A DNA stretch of 29,607 nucleotides from UBA1422 sp041752735 (GTDB taxonomy: Bacteria; Bacillota; Clostridia; Peptostreptococcales; Anaerovoracaceae): assembly GCA_041752735.1 (NCBI GenBank), contig JBGSVW010000019.1, forward strand, positions 1-29,607, read 5' to 3'. The position numbers and the translations under genes were made by a program. The notes under the pieces were generated by a model. That model searched no databases, was not told the origin of the DNA, and saw nothing but the letters and a program-made list of their open reading frames with translations. Shown here one piece after another: positions 1 to 8,288 of this stretch (positions within the stretch are counted from its first letter, which is position 1; each line of letters opens with the position of its first letter).

Positions 1-452
1 GCAGCTACTGAGTCAATGACAACAATATCCAAGGCACCGCTCCTGACTAGCATTTCACAAATTTCGAGGGCTTGTTCTCCGGTATCCGGTTGAGAAACAA
101 GCAAATCATCAACAACGACACCTAATTTGCGCGCATATTCAGGATCAAGCGCATGCTCGGCATCGATAAACGCTGCCTTGCCACCGACTTTCTGGGTTTC
201 AGCAATCATGTGTAATGCTAATGTGGTTTTACCGGATGATTCGGGTCCAAAAACTTCGATAATTCTACCCTTGGGTATTCCGCCTACACCCGTTGCTATA
301 TCTAGGCTGATTGAACCGGTGGAAATGGTTTCGATATTCATTTGGAGTGAATCATCACCCAATCTCATGATGGATCCTTTGCCGAATTGCTTTTCTATTT
401 GGTTCAGGGCAGCTTCTAGCGCCCTTTCTTTATCGTCTTTGTTGATGCTCAA
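1..452 (-). CDS. recA: Recombinase RecA, 3' end outside the window
   Basis: RecA forms filaments on single-stranded DNA, drives homologous strand exchange and triggers LexA self-cleavage in the SOS response. The first 150 residues are visible; the rest lies beyond the left edge. The frame carries the Walker A motif GPESSGKTT at residues 69-77, the conserved stretch IDAEHALDP at about 96-104, and the Walker B region LDIVVIDSVAA at the edge. The start is a TTG at 452, chosen because a GGAGGT ribosome binding site (459-464) lies 6 nt upstream and the protein then begins MSINKDDKERALEAAL, a typical RecA N-terminus. It is the last visible gene of the uppP-ftsK-rimO-pgsA-cinA-recA series, but it has its own promoter and LexA operator just upstream. 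Identification is certain; only the C-terminal part is unseen. Confidence 0.97.
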   Translation of the reverse strand, partial: MSINKDDKERALEAALNQIEKQFGKGSIMRLGDDSLQMNIETISTGSISLDIATGVGGIPKGRIIEVFGPESSGKTTLALHMIAETQKVGGKAAFIDAEHALDPEYARKLGVVVDDLLVSQPDTGEQALEICEMLVRSGALDIVVIDSVA

Positions 453-473
453 TGCAATACCTCCATTCAATAA

Positions 474-487
474 CGAACATTTGTTCT
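474..487 (-). promoter_or_regulatory. LexA (SOS) operator of recA
   Basis: The plus strand reads CGAACATTTGTTCT. This matches the Bacillus/Clostridium SOS box pattern CGAAC-N4-GTTCG at every position except the last base. The site lies directly downstream of the recA -10 element, where transcription should start, so bound LexA would block the promoter. That RecA is LexA-controlled is established in Firmicutes; here it is inferred from the site. Confidence 0.9.
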
Positions 488-494
488 TGTTTCA

Positions 495-523
495 ATAATA
501 GCTTATCCGTTGAAAAAGGTCAA
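495..523 (-). promoter_or_regulatory. Sigma-A-type promoter of recA
   Basis: On the minus strand a -35 box TTGACC (518-523) is followed after exactly 17 bp by a -10 box TATTAT (495-500). The predicted start, near 488, falls at the edge of the LexA operator. Together they give recA a separate SOS-inducible transcript in addition to possible read-through from cinA. Confidence 0.85.
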
Positions 524-589
524 GTACAAATTAATATTAACACAAAAGTAAATATTTGTAAATATATGTATTTATTACCAATTCATTTA

Positions 590-610
590 AATTGCTATGT
601 TATAGCAATT
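590..610 (-). terminator. AT-rich hairpin at the end of cinA (weak terminator or mRNA end)
   Basis: AATTGCTA (590-597) pairs perfectly with TAGCAATT (603-610) around a 5-nt loop, and the cinA stop codon (600-602) sits in the loop. No run of T follows on the minus strand, so an efficient intrinsic terminator is unlikely. It may stabilise or weakly end the cinA message before the recA promoter. Confidence 0.35.
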
Positions 611-1847
611 GGCTGTAAATTAGGTGCAACATGGCAAGCACTGTGATTTCTCTATTCTTCTCTCGATGATTGCGTTGAATATATTTCTCTATTTCATAAA
701 TCTTTTGATTTCCTTCTTTGTCGGTGTGCATGAAAGAAATGTGAACAAGGCCAACGGGTTTTTCTGCTGTTCCCCCATCGGGTCCTGCTATACCAGTCAC
801 TGCAATACAAATGTTACTGCCTGTGGCATTAAAGACACCTTTTACCATTTCTGTTGCAGTTTCCCGGCTAACGGCACCGTATTTCTCCAGCGTTTCAGGA
901 TTTACACCCAGTTCGTCAATTTTAGCTTGATTGCTATATGTTACATAACCTCTGTCAAAAACAACTGATATTCCTGGTACACGAGTTAAAGTTGCAGCAA
1001 ACAATCCACCGGTACAGGATTCTGCGCAGGAGATGGAAAGTTTGTTTTCCAATAATTTAGCCGCCACTACATCCACCAAGTTTTGATCATCCACACTATA
1101 TATATATTGCCCAATTCTTGTACTTATTTGACTGATCATATCATCGACCTTTTGAATTGCATCTTCCATGGTTTTCTGTTTGGAAGTAATTCGTAGATAA
1201 CACTCTCCCTCCATGGCGTAAGTTGCAATTGTGGGATCTGTCTGAGCGTCAATCAAGTCCAGCAATGCAGTCTCAAGTGCGGATTCACCAATTCCATAAG
1301 TTCTTACCATACGGTAATAAATGTTGAACCCAGTCATCTTTTCCAGATAAGGCATTAGGGAGGTATCAAACATCTTCGACATTTCCCTTGGCGGTCCAGG
1401 CAAGCATGCAACAGTTTTGTTCTTATAGGTTGATATAAACCCTGGAGCAGTACCCATTGAATTTTGAAGCACTAATGCTCTTTTTGGCACATATGCCTGT
1501 TTTATATTGTTCTCTGTCATCTGACGGTTTACCTTATGGAAGAATTGGTTAATCGATGTCAGTGCAGGTTCATTCAAGACCATCTCATCCTTCATGACTT
1601 GGCAAACAATTTCTTTGGTCAAATCGTCCTGAGTGGGCCCTAAACCACCGGTGGTAATCACCAGGTCAGTTTTTTTTAAAGCTTCTTCAAGTATTTCTTT
1701 CAAACGATAGGGGTTGTCTCCCACCGTAAAATGGTACATCACATCAATGCCCATTCGATTGAGTCGCTCAGATAAAAATGCAGCATTGGTATTGATTGTT
1801 TGTCCGAATAATAATTCTGTTCCGACGCTTAAGATGGTAGCCTGCAT
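600..1847 (-). CDS. cinA: CinA family protein, NMN deamidase / competence-damage inducible protein
   Basis: Two-domain CinA protein of 415 aa, the usual full length. The N-terminal half (about 1-170) is the MoCF-biosynthesis/COG1058 domain, with GTEL at 9-12 and TTGGLGPTQDD at about 65-75. The C-terminal half (about 255-412) is the CinA_C amidase domain, with the conserved AESCTGG (residues 275-281) and VTGIAGPDGG. In characterised members this domain hydrolyses nicotinamide mononucleotide in pyridine nucleotide salvage. In naturally transformable Gram-positives the gene is co-transcribed with recA. Here it directly precedes recA and follows pgsA by 13 bp. The ATG is preceded by AGAGGA. Nothing in this window shows competence, so salvage is the safer functional reading. 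Confidence 0.95.
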   Translation of the reverse strand: MQATILSVGTELLFGQTINTNAAFLSERLNRMGIDVMYHFTVGDNPYRLKEILEEALKKTDLVITTGGLGPTQDDLTKEIVCQVMKDEMVLNEPALTSINQFFHKVNRQMTENNIKQAYVPKRALVLQNSMGTAPGFISTYKNKTVACLPGPPREMSKMFDTSLMPYLEKMTGFNIYYRMVRTYGIGESALETALLDLIDAQTDPTIATYAMEGECYLRITSKQKTMEDAIQKVDDMISQISTRIGQYIYSVDDQNLVDVVAAKLLENKLSISCAESCTGGLFAATLTRVPGISVVFDRGYVTYSNQAKIDELGVNPETLEKYGAVSRETATEMVKGVFNATGSNICIAVTGIAGPDGGTAEKPVGLVHISFMHTDKEGNQKIYEIEKYIQRNHREKNREITVLAMLHLIYSQLL

Positions 1848-1860
1848 TTGTTCCTCTTTT

Positions 1861-2388
1861 CTATCCTTTGAACACGGAAATGTTCTTGACTATATATTCT
1901 GTCCCCGAAACAGCGGTCATGATGACACATGCCCACAGCAACACTTGGTCCATAGGGAAATCAATATAACTAAATGGCCAATTGTTAAGTAAGAGTAAAG
2001 GTACGGCCAACATTTGTAGAACTGTTTTAATTTTTCCTGTCATTCCGGCCGCAATAACTTTCCCGTCAGCAGCAGCCACCGTTCGAAGACCGGCTACGGC
2101 GAATTCTCTTGCTAATATAACAACAAGCATCCATCCTGCCACATCTCCGGATTCAACCAAAAGTACCAGTGCAGATATTACCAAGACTTTGTCAGCCAGG
2201 GGGTCCATAATCTTCCCAAAATTGGTAACCAAATTATTTTTTCTGGCCAAATAGCCGTCCAATGCATCCGTAGCGGATGCCAGTATGAACAAAACTGCTG
2301 CTGCTATATCCCAACCCAACAAATACAAAGCGATGAAAAAAGGTACTGCGACGACTCTTCCCATCGTCAGTTGATTAGGTAAATTCAT
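1861..2388 (-). CDS. pgsA: CDP-diacylglycerol--glycerol-3-phosphate 3-phosphatidyltransferase
   Basis: Integral membrane enzyme that makes phosphatidylglycerol-phosphate from CDP-diacylglycerol and glycerol-3-phosphate, the committed step to phosphatidylglycerol and cardiolipin. The 175-aa protein has the full CDP-alcohol phosphatidyltransferase signature D-x2-DG-x2-AR-x8-G-x3-D-x3-D (D41, D44, G45, A48, R49, G58, D62, D66) and several hydrophobic helices. The start ATG has GGAGGT 5 nt upstream, which overlaps the last codons of rimO; only 1 bp separates the two genes, so translation is probably coupled. The ftsK-rimO-pgsA-cinA-recA order is common in Clostridia and supports PgsA over other CDP-alcohol transferases. 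Confidence 0.95.
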   Translation of the reverse strand: MNLPNQLTMGRVVAVPFFIALYLLGWDIAAAVLFILASATDALDGYLARKNNLVTNFGKIMDPLADKVLVISALVLLVESGDVAGWMLVVILAREFAVAGLRTVAAADGKVIAAGMTGKIKTVLQMLAVPLLLLNNWPFSYIDFPMDQVLLWACVIMTAVSGTEYIVKNISVFKG

Positions 2389-2389
2389 A

Positions 2390-3730
2390 TTAAACCTCCA
2401 AGCCTACAATATCATAATCGAATCCATCGGTAATGAGGACTTTTATAATGTCCCCGGGTTCATGGGATTGATGAGTCTGAATCAAAACACTATGATCAAT
2501 TTCAGGCGCATCATATTTGGTCCTGCCGATGTATGTAAATAAGGGTTTTTCAATCTGTTTCTCAGATATTTGGGTATCAAGCTCATCAATGATGACTTCC
2601 AGTGTCTGACCAATTTTATTTTGATTCAATTGTCTGGAAATCTCCATTTGCCGTAGCATGATTCCGTCACGTCTGTCAGTTTTTATCTGCTCTGAAATCT
2701 GCTTTTTCATTTCACCTGCCGGTGTGCCCTCTTCCCGAGAGTATGCGAACACACCTAGTCGCTCAAATCGAGTTTCTTGAATCAAATCAAGAAGCTTATC
2801 GTAGTCTTCAACCGTTTCACCGGGGAAACCGGTAATCAGCGTCGTCCGAATATGGATATCGGGCATCGCCTGGCGCAAACGGTTGATTGAATTTAGTATA
2901 CTATCCGGGGTGGATCGTCTTTTCATGGCCTCGAGAATGGGCAAGCTAAAATGTTGCAATGGAATATCAATATAATGACAAATCTTAGGTTCCCTCGCCA
3001 TGACTTCGATGAGTTCGTCTGTAATCCGATCTTCATAACAGTACATCAAGCGTATCCAATGAATTCCGTCGATACCGCATAGGGCTGTAAGAAGTTCAGA
3101 CAAAGCAAATTTTCCATACAGATCTAGCCCATACGCGGTTACATCCTGTGCGATTAGGATGATTTCTTTGCAGCCTTTTTTGGCCAGCCAATCAGCTTCG
3201 GCAAGCAAATCCTCCATGGGAGTGCTTCGATAAGAACCTCGAATTTGAGGAATGACACAGTAAGTACAGCAATTATCACAGCCCTCGGAAATTTTTAGGG
3301 TTGCTCGGTACATCTGTCCCGGGATCCGTCGAAAATGCCAATCATCCGGATTTGGTATTTGGCTCAGATATTTCTGACGCTTTCCTGTTTGAAAAGCAGA
3401 AAGCAACTCGGGTAGTTTTTCATAATCATTGACTCCAAGAATAATATCAACTTCAGGAATCTCCTTGTACAGTTCTTCCCCATATCGCTGCGTAAGACAC
3501 CCGGTTACCACTAAAATCGCATCATCCTTTTTCGTCCTTGCCATTTCCAAAATTGTATCAATGGACTCTTTTTTAGCATCATTGATGAAGCCACAAGTAT
3601 TGACAATAATAGCATCCGCTTTTAAGGAATCATTGATTATTTTATGGCCTGCTAGCTCTAAACGTCCGCCAAATAAGTCGGAATCATTCTCATTTTTGGG
3701 GCAACCCAGTGTTTCGATATATATCCTCAC
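2390..3730 (-). CDS. rimO: Ribosomal protein S12 methylthiotransferase RimO
   Basis: Radical-SAM methylthiotransferase that adds a methylthio group to an aspartate of ribosomal protein S12. Domains in order: N-terminal MTTase domain with cluster cysteines C10, C46 and C78 (TLGCPKN, NTCGF, TGCL); radical SAM domain with CDNCCTYC (C151, C155, C158) binding the SAM-reactive 4Fe-4S cluster; C-terminal TRAM domain (about 375-446). TLGCPKNENDSD and the motif IPQIRGSYRS distinguish RimO from MiaB and MtaB. The start is GTG at 3730, overlapping the ftsK stop as GTGA, with GGAG 7 nt upstream inside ftsK. This is the first of two methylthiotransferases here; mtaB at 19231-20550 is the other. Confidence 0.95.
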   Translation of the reverse strand: MRIYIETLGCPKNENDSDLFGGRLELAGHKIINDSLKADAIIVNTCGFINDAKKESIDTILEMARTKKDDAILVVTGCLTQRYGEELYKEIPEVDIILGVNDYEKLPELLSAFQTGKRQKYLSQIPNPDDWHFRRIPGQMYRATLKISEGCDNCCTYCVIPQIRGSYRSTPMEDLLAEADWLAKKGCKEIILIAQDVTAYGLDLYGKFALSELLTALCGIDGIHWIRLMYCYEDRITDELIEVMAREPKICHYIDIPLQHFSLPILEAMKRRSTPDSILNSINRLRQAMPDIHIRTTLITGFPGETVEDYDKLLDLIQETRFERLGVFAYSREEGTPAGEMKKQISEQIKTDRRDGIMLRQMEISRQLNQNKIGQTLEVIIDELDTQISEKQIEKPLFTYIGRTKYDAPEIDHSVLIQTHQSHEPGDIIKVLITDGFDYDIVGLEV

Positions 3731-6237
3731 GAATAATCTCCATTTTCTTCTTTCATTTTTTCTAATTCAGCTTCTGTCATTAAAATGATTCGTGGCTTCG
3801 AGCCATCCGCTGGTCCAACGATTCCCCGGGATTCCATCATATCCATAATTCTTGCGGCACGGTTATATCCAAGTCGGAATCTTCGCTGTAGCATAGAAAC
3901 CGATGCTTGGCCAGCCCTGACTACCATTTCAATACAATCTGGCAACAAATCGTCCTGTTCATCAGCACCGCTGTATGTATTCCCCCGTTCGATATGTTCC
4001 ATTACTTCTCCGGAATATTCAACGTTTCCTTCCATCTGACTTTTGACATGATCAATGATGTTATTCACCTCTTGATCGGAAATATAAGGAGCCTGAATCC
4101 TCTTTGGTTTATTTAGGTCCTGGGGTTTGAATAACATATCACCATTACCTACCAATTTTTCAGCGCCCGGCATATCAATGATTGTACGGGAATCTATTTG
4201 TGAGGAAACCATAAATGCGATTCTGGAAGGAATATTGGCTTTGATCAAACCGGTTATAACATCGACGGAAGGTCTTTGTGTAGCGACAATCAAATGCATT
4301 CCGGCACCTCTGGCTAATTGTGCAAGTCTACAGATAGCGTCTTCCACCTGGCTGCTTGCTACCATCATCAAATCCGCCAGTTCATCAATGATAACTACGA
4401 TTTGCGGGAGCAATTCTTCTTTCTGTCTACTGTCTTTCATTAAGCTATTATAAGACGCAATGTCTCTTGCGCCAACTGCTGCAAATTTTTTGTATCTACC
4501 TGTCATCTCACCGACCGCCCAGTTTAATGCGGCGGCTGCCTTTGTTGAGTCGGTTACCACCGGGATTAATAGATGAGGAATGCCATTATAGTTCCCCAAT
4601 TCTACCATCTTAGGGTCTATGAGTACCAGTTTCACTTCTTCTGGTCGAGCTTTGCAGAGCAAGCTGGAAATAATTGCATTGATACAAACGCTCTTTCCGG
4701 AACCTGTTGCACCGGCTATCAGTAAATGTGGCATTTTAGCTAGATCTGCCACAACAGCGTTGCCGCCGATATCTTTTCCTACCGCAAAAGCCAGCTTCGA
4801 TTTGTGACTCTGGAATTCCTTTGATTCGATGATTTCTCGTATTGATACCATTTCCCGCTGTTCGTTTTCAACTTCTATACCTACGGCTGCTTTACCTGGT
4901 ATGGGTGCTTCCAGTCTTATGCTTTTGGCACGGAGATTAAGAGCAATGTCATCGGCAAGACGAACAATGCTTGATACTTTAACGCCCACGGCGGGTTGTA
5001 TCTCATATCTAGTAACAGAAGGCCCTTCGATCACATTGGTAACCTTAGCTTCCACATTGAAACTTCGCAAAGTATGCTCAAGTAATGCTGCACGTTCATT
5101 TAGACCGTGATTTAAGCCTTTGTGTGTTGAATTTTTTGTTACTTTTTTTAGTAAATCCAAAGAAGGTAACACATATCGACCGGGTGTTTTGGGATAAACA
5201 ACCGGAACTGTATCCGTTGACTTATCTGAAAAGCCTAATCCTGTGGCTTCACCTTTTTTTTCTGTGGAATCCTCAGCCAAACCAAAGGACGATCTTGACC
5301 CTATTGTTTTAGTAGGATGGTCTTTCTCGAAAAGGCTATCATCCTGTACCATATCTAAGATCTTTCGCTGGCCATCAGACAAGTCTGATTCCATATGGGT
5401 TGGGTGTATTTCTTCTGAATAGATAGGCATCTTGGGCGTCTGCTTACTTGGTGTATCAACTTCAAAGGGAGGGAAATCGTTATCTTCGTCTATTTTCCGG
5501 CTTTTTTCTAAGGCTGCCTCTGCCCAGCGGCGTTCGCGATCAGTTTTTCTGATTTCTTCTTCAGTTTGTGAAACCTTGCGATCTTGATCACGTAGTGCTT
5601 TGCGCTCTTTTGCATGATCAAGAAATCTGGAAATGGGTGTGTTGATTAGCAACATCAAGAAAATCAAAATCATCACGGAGCAAAGTAGGTACAGTCCGAC
5701 AATTCCTATTAAGTCATAAATAGTGCTTCCTGCGTACATTCCAAATACACCGCCATTTTTCAGTGCAATGCCTTCTGTATATACATCTCGAATCCCTAAT
5801 ATGCCATATTGCATATCTGCTGCATAACGCGCAGAGTTAATTAAATCCATTGTTAAATACAACAATGTAAGAATAATACCTGTTCTAAGAGAAAACGGAA
5901 CAACAAAACCCACAAAAATGAAGATAGCATAAATAATTAAAAAATATGGTAAAAAATATGCGCCAAATCCAAAAGAACCTTTAAGAAAATCTGAAATGGT
6001 CTTTCCAACAACACCGACCAAATCTGTTTGCAATGCAATTATTAAAAACACACCAAAAGCAATCAAAATAATGGCACCAATTTCATCCCTTACTCTTGGT
6101 TCTGTAGTAAATATTTTTTTTGGTGCTTCTCCGACAGTTGCTGATGCTGCTGCTTTAGGTCGACTTGTATTCTTTGTTGAATTCTTATTTTTCGAGCCTG
6201 GTGGTCGTCCCGGACCTCGTTTTTTTTGTTCAGCCAT
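3727..6237 (-). CDS. ftsK: DNA translocase FtsK/SpoIIIE family
   Basis: Septal DNA pump that moves chromosome DNA out of the closing division septum. The 836-aa protein has four membrane segments (about 53-70, 92-114, 117-134, 172-198) and a charged linker (200-370). The alpha/beta motor follows, with Walker A GATGSGKS (509-516) and Walker B VVIIDELADL (614-623). The C-terminal winged-helix gamma domain (about 766-820) reads KOPS/SRS-like sequences. The first 20 residues are basic and contain RGPGRPPGSK, which resembles an AT-hook. GAGGAG precedes the ATG, and the gene starts 16 bp after uppP. Whether it acts in vegetative division, sporulation or both cannot be decided from sequence; no sporulation gene is seen in this window. 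Confidence 0.95.
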   Translation of the reverse strand: MAEQKKRGPGRPPGSKNKNSTKNTSRPKAAASATVGEAPKKIFTTEPRVRDEIGAIILIAFGVFLIIALQTDLVGVVGKTISDFLKGSFGFGAYFLPYFLIIYAIFIFVGFVVPFSLRTGIILTLLYLTMDLINSARYAADMQYGILGIRDVYTEGIALKNGGVFGMYAGSTIYDLIGIVGLYLLCSVMILIFLMLLINTPISRFLDHAKERKALRDQDRKVSQTEEEIRKTDRERRWAEAALEKSRKIDEDNDFPPFEVDTPSKQTPKMPIYSEEIHPTHMESDLSDGQRKILDMVQDDSLFEKDHPTKTIGSRSSFGLAEDSTEKKGEATGLGFSDKSTDTVPVVYPKTPGRYVLPSLDLLKKVTKNSTHKGLNHGLNERAALLEHTLRSFNVEAKVTNVIEGPSVTRYEIQPAVGVKVSSIVRLADDIALNLRAKSIRLEAPIPGKAAVGIEVENEQREMVSIREIIESKEFQSHKSKLAFAVGKDIGGNAVVADLAKMPHLLIAGATGSGKSVCINAIISSLLCKARPEEVKLVLIDPKMVELGNYNGIPHLLIPVVTDSTKAAAALNWAVGEMTGRYKKFAAVGARDIASYNSLMKDSRQKEELLPQIVVIIDELADLMMVASSQVEDAICRLAQLARGAGMHLIVATQRPSVDVITGLIKANIPSRIAFMVSSQIDSRTIIDMPGAEKLVGNGDMLFKPQDLNKPKRIQAPYISDQEVNNIIDHVKSQMEGNVEYSGEVMEHIERGNTYSGADEQDDLLPDCIEMVVRAGQASVSMLQRRFRLGYNRAARIMDMMESRGIVGPADGSKPRIILMTEAELEKMKEENGDYS

Positions 6238-6253
6238 ATTGAATACTCCTCTA

Positions 6254-7096
6254 TTAGTTCAAAATTTCATAGATTATAACAGTAATCCCTAAAATCCATG
6301 TATAAAACGAAAAAAAGCTAAGTTTTAAATTTGCTACCAACCGAAGCATCGCCTTAATCGCGATGAATCCCATCCCCGCGGATACTATTGTTCCAACCAG
6401 AATCGGTCCAATCAAATCATTTGGAATTCCAGCATCAAGCGCTGGAGGTAATTCCATAATAACAGAACCTAATATGGCTGGTATCGAAACAAGGAAAGCA
6501 AATCGAAGGGCAAAATTCCTGTCAATCCCCATAATCAAGCCACCAAAAATGGTAGATCCCGACCGAGATATTCCCGGAGTTATGGCAATGCCCTGCATCG
6601 TACCAATAAATAGCGCATGTCTAAATTTCATCCCATCAACTTGGGTACGCCCTCTACCGTTACGTTCAGCAATCCACAAGATGGTTCCGGTGATTAAAAA
6701 ACCGATACCAATTGCTATGAGCGATTCGTAGAAATCTGCAAACATGTCTTTAAGAAAAACCCCCATCAGCGCTGTTGGGATAGTTGCAACAACAATTAGA
6801 AAACCTAATCTTCTTTCCGGCGAGGAATTTATTCTTGGTCCTTTTCCCGTAACAAGGTCCGCTATTGTTAAGCCCAGTTCTTTGCATAACAAAACGATGT
6901 CTTTCCAATAAATTACAAATACGGACAGTAAGGTTCCCAGGTGAAGCATCACTGCGAAAAATAGTACACTTTCACCTTCAATTCCAAAGAAATGTTGTAG
7001 TAATGCCAAGTGTCCCGAACTACTGATTGGTAAAAATTCACCCAATCCCTGTACAATACCCAGTATGATTGCCTGCAAATATGTTAGTGTTGCCAA
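6254..7096 (-). CDS. uppP: Undecaprenyl-diphosphatase UppP (BacA family)
   Basis: Membrane phosphatase that recycles undecaprenyl pyrophosphate to the carrier lipid used for peptidoglycan and other wall polymers; high expression gives bacitracin resistance. The two catalytic signatures are present: GEFLPISSSGH (residues 19-29) and PGISRSGST (174-182) with the key arginine at 178. About eight hydrophobic segments follow the family pattern. The frame is open up to an ATG at 7120, but a perfect AAAGGAGGT (7104-7112) lies inside that extension and 7 nt before a TTG at 7096, so I start there (280 aa). It is the first gene of the leftward unit that continues into ftsK, driven by the extended -10 promoter at 7136-7144. 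Confidence 0.95.
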   Translation of the reverse strand: MATLTYLQAIILGIVQGLGEFLPISSSGHLALLQHFFGIEGESVLFFAVMLHLGTLLSVFVIYWKDIVLLCKELGLTIADLVTGKGPRINSSPERRLGFLIVVATIPTALMGVFLKDMFADFYESLIAIGIGFLITGTILWIAERNGRGRTQVDGMKFRHALFIGTMQGIAITPGISRSGSTIFGGLIMGIDRNFALRFAFLVSIPAILGSVIMELPPALDAGIPNDLIGPILVGTIVSAGMGFIAIKAMLRLVANLKLSFFSFYTWILGITVIIYEILN

Positions 7097-7103
7097 GGGA
7101 AAT

Positions 7104-7112
7104 ACCTCCTTT
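7104..7112 (-). promoter_or_regulatory. Ribosome binding site that fixes the uppP start at TTG 7096
   Basis: The minus strand reads AAAGGAGGT, a perfect anti-16S match, 7 nt before TTG. The longer reading frame from an ATG at 7120 would translate through this site and has no binding site of its own. Confidence 0.85.
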
Positions 7113-7135
7113 AAGTCCATAAAAAATCAATTTAT

Positions 7136-7144
7136 ATTATAGCA
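7136..7144 (-). promoter_or_regulatory. Extended -10 promoter for the uppP-ftsK unit
   Basis: The minus strand reads TGCTATAAT, a perfect -10 hexamer with the TGn extension. No good -35 is found 16-18 bp upstream, as is usual for extended -10 promoters. It lies 40 bp before the uppP TTG and diverges from the asd promoter. Confidence 0.7.
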
Positions 7145-7190
7145 CATTAACACTCTGGCTGCATGGTTTTTGACTGATTCCATCTTACAC

Positions 7191-7219
7191 TTTTCATTTA
7201 CCGCAAGGAATGATATAAT
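7191..7219 (+). promoter_or_regulatory. Promoter of asd
   Basis: A -10 hexamer TATAAT (7214-7219) with the TGA extension (7211-7213) is preceded by TTTTCA (7191-7196) at 17 bp. The -10 ends 30 bp before the asd ATG. The 7097-7248 gap holds this promoter and the divergent uppP promoter; I see no riboswitch-like structure, such as a lysine element, in it. Confidence 0.75.
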
Positions 7220-7248
7220 AGCCACCAAACATACAAGGGAGCAAAACT

Positions 7249-8226
7249 ATGAACAAAATACCAAACATTGCAATCGTTGGCGCAACTGGCGTCGTCGGAA
7301 CTACTTTTCTAAAAGTACTGGAAGAAAGAAATTTCCCCTACCACACTATCACAATGTTAGCTTCACCACGTTCCGCAGGCAAATCAGTAACCTTCAAAGG
7401 TGCTTCTCATCCTGTGGTGGCTCTGGATGAGCATTCTTTTGATGAAGGCATCGATATTGCACTTTTTTCAGCTGGTGGTTCCACCAGCGAGAAATTTGCC
7501 CCAATCGCTGCCTCCCACGGAGTGATCGTGATTGATAACAGCAGCGCATGGCGAATGGACCCCAAGGTACCCCTTGTGGTACCTGAAGTGAACCCACAAG
7601 ATATCAAATGGAATCAAGGTATCATAGCAAATCCAAACTGTTCCACCATTCAGGCAGTTGTGGCATTAAAACCTTTGCATGATAAATACAAAATTAAGAG
7701 AATTGTATATTCCACTTATCAGGCAGTTTCCGGTTCTGGTATCAAAGGCATCAACGATCTTAAAAACGGAACAGCCATCGCATACCCTCATCCGATTGTT
7801 GGAAATTGCCTTCCGCATATCGACGTGTTCTTAGAAAATGGGTACACCAAAGAAGAAATGAAAATGATTCATGAAACCAGGAAAATATTAGGAGATCCGT
7901 CAATTGCGATTACTGCAACAACCGTACGGGTTCCAGTTTTTGATGCTCATAGTGAATCCATCAATTTGGAATTTGAAAATCCTTTTGATGTGGATGAGGT
8001 CAAAGCATTACTGGCCAATGCACCTGGAATTGTTTTGCGTGATGATCCGGCAAACAACGTTTACCCGTTAGCGTCAGAAGCTGCCGGCACCGATGCGGTC
8101 TATGTCGGCAGAATCCGTCGAGATGAATCCGTTACGAATGGCTTGAATATGTGGGTTGTTGCAGACAACATCCGTAAAGGTGCTGCTACAAATGCGGTTC
8201 AAATCGCTGAGGAGCTATTGAAATAG
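7249..8226 (+). CDS. asd: Aspartate-semialdehyde dehydrogenase
   Basis: Converts aspartyl phosphate to aspartate semialdehyde with NADPH, the branch point to lysine/diaminopimelate, methionine and threonine. The 325-aa protein has the nucleotide-binding GATGVVG (11-17), the catalytic cysteine C131 in NPNCST, the conserved SGSGIKG (161-167) and the active-site histidine H234 in RVPVFDAHSE. Length and motifs fit the Gram-positive Asd type. AAGGGAG (7235-7241) lies 7 nt upstream of the ATG. It is the only plus-strand gene in the window and stands alone between its own promoter and a bidirectional terminator. Diaminopimelate from this pathway feeds peptidoglycan, matching the divergent wall gene uppP, though shared control is not shown. 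Confidence 0.95.
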   Translation: MNKIPNIAIVGATGVVGTTFLKVLEERNFPYHTITMLASPRSAGKSVTFKGASHPVVALDEHSFDEGIDIALFSAGGSTSEKFAPIAASHGVIVIDNSSAWRMDPKVPLVVPEVNPQDIKWNQGIIANPNCSTIQAVVALKPLHDKYKIKRIVYSTYQAVSGSGIKGINDLKNGTAIAYPHPIVGNCLPHIDVFLENGYTKEEMKMIHETRKILGDPSIAITATTVRVPVFDAHSESINLEFENPFDVDEVKALLANAPGIVLRDDPANNVYPLASEAAGTDAVYVGRIRRDESVTNGLNMWVVADNIRKGAATNAVQIAEELLK

Positions 8227-8247
8227 ATTTTAAGTATTTGGGAAAAT

Positions 8248-8276
8248 AAAAAGTGGAGGCCGCGCCTCCACTTTTT
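8248..8276. terminator. Bidirectional intrinsic terminator between asd and ppdK
   Basis: AAAAAGTGGAGGC (8248-8260) pairs perfectly with GCCTCCACTTTTT (8264-8276) around a 3-nt loop. The stem has a GC-rich core, and a T run ends it on either strand, so it can stop both the rightward asd transcript and the leftward ppdK transcript. Confidence 0.93.
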
Positions 8277-8288
8277 GATTATTTTAAT

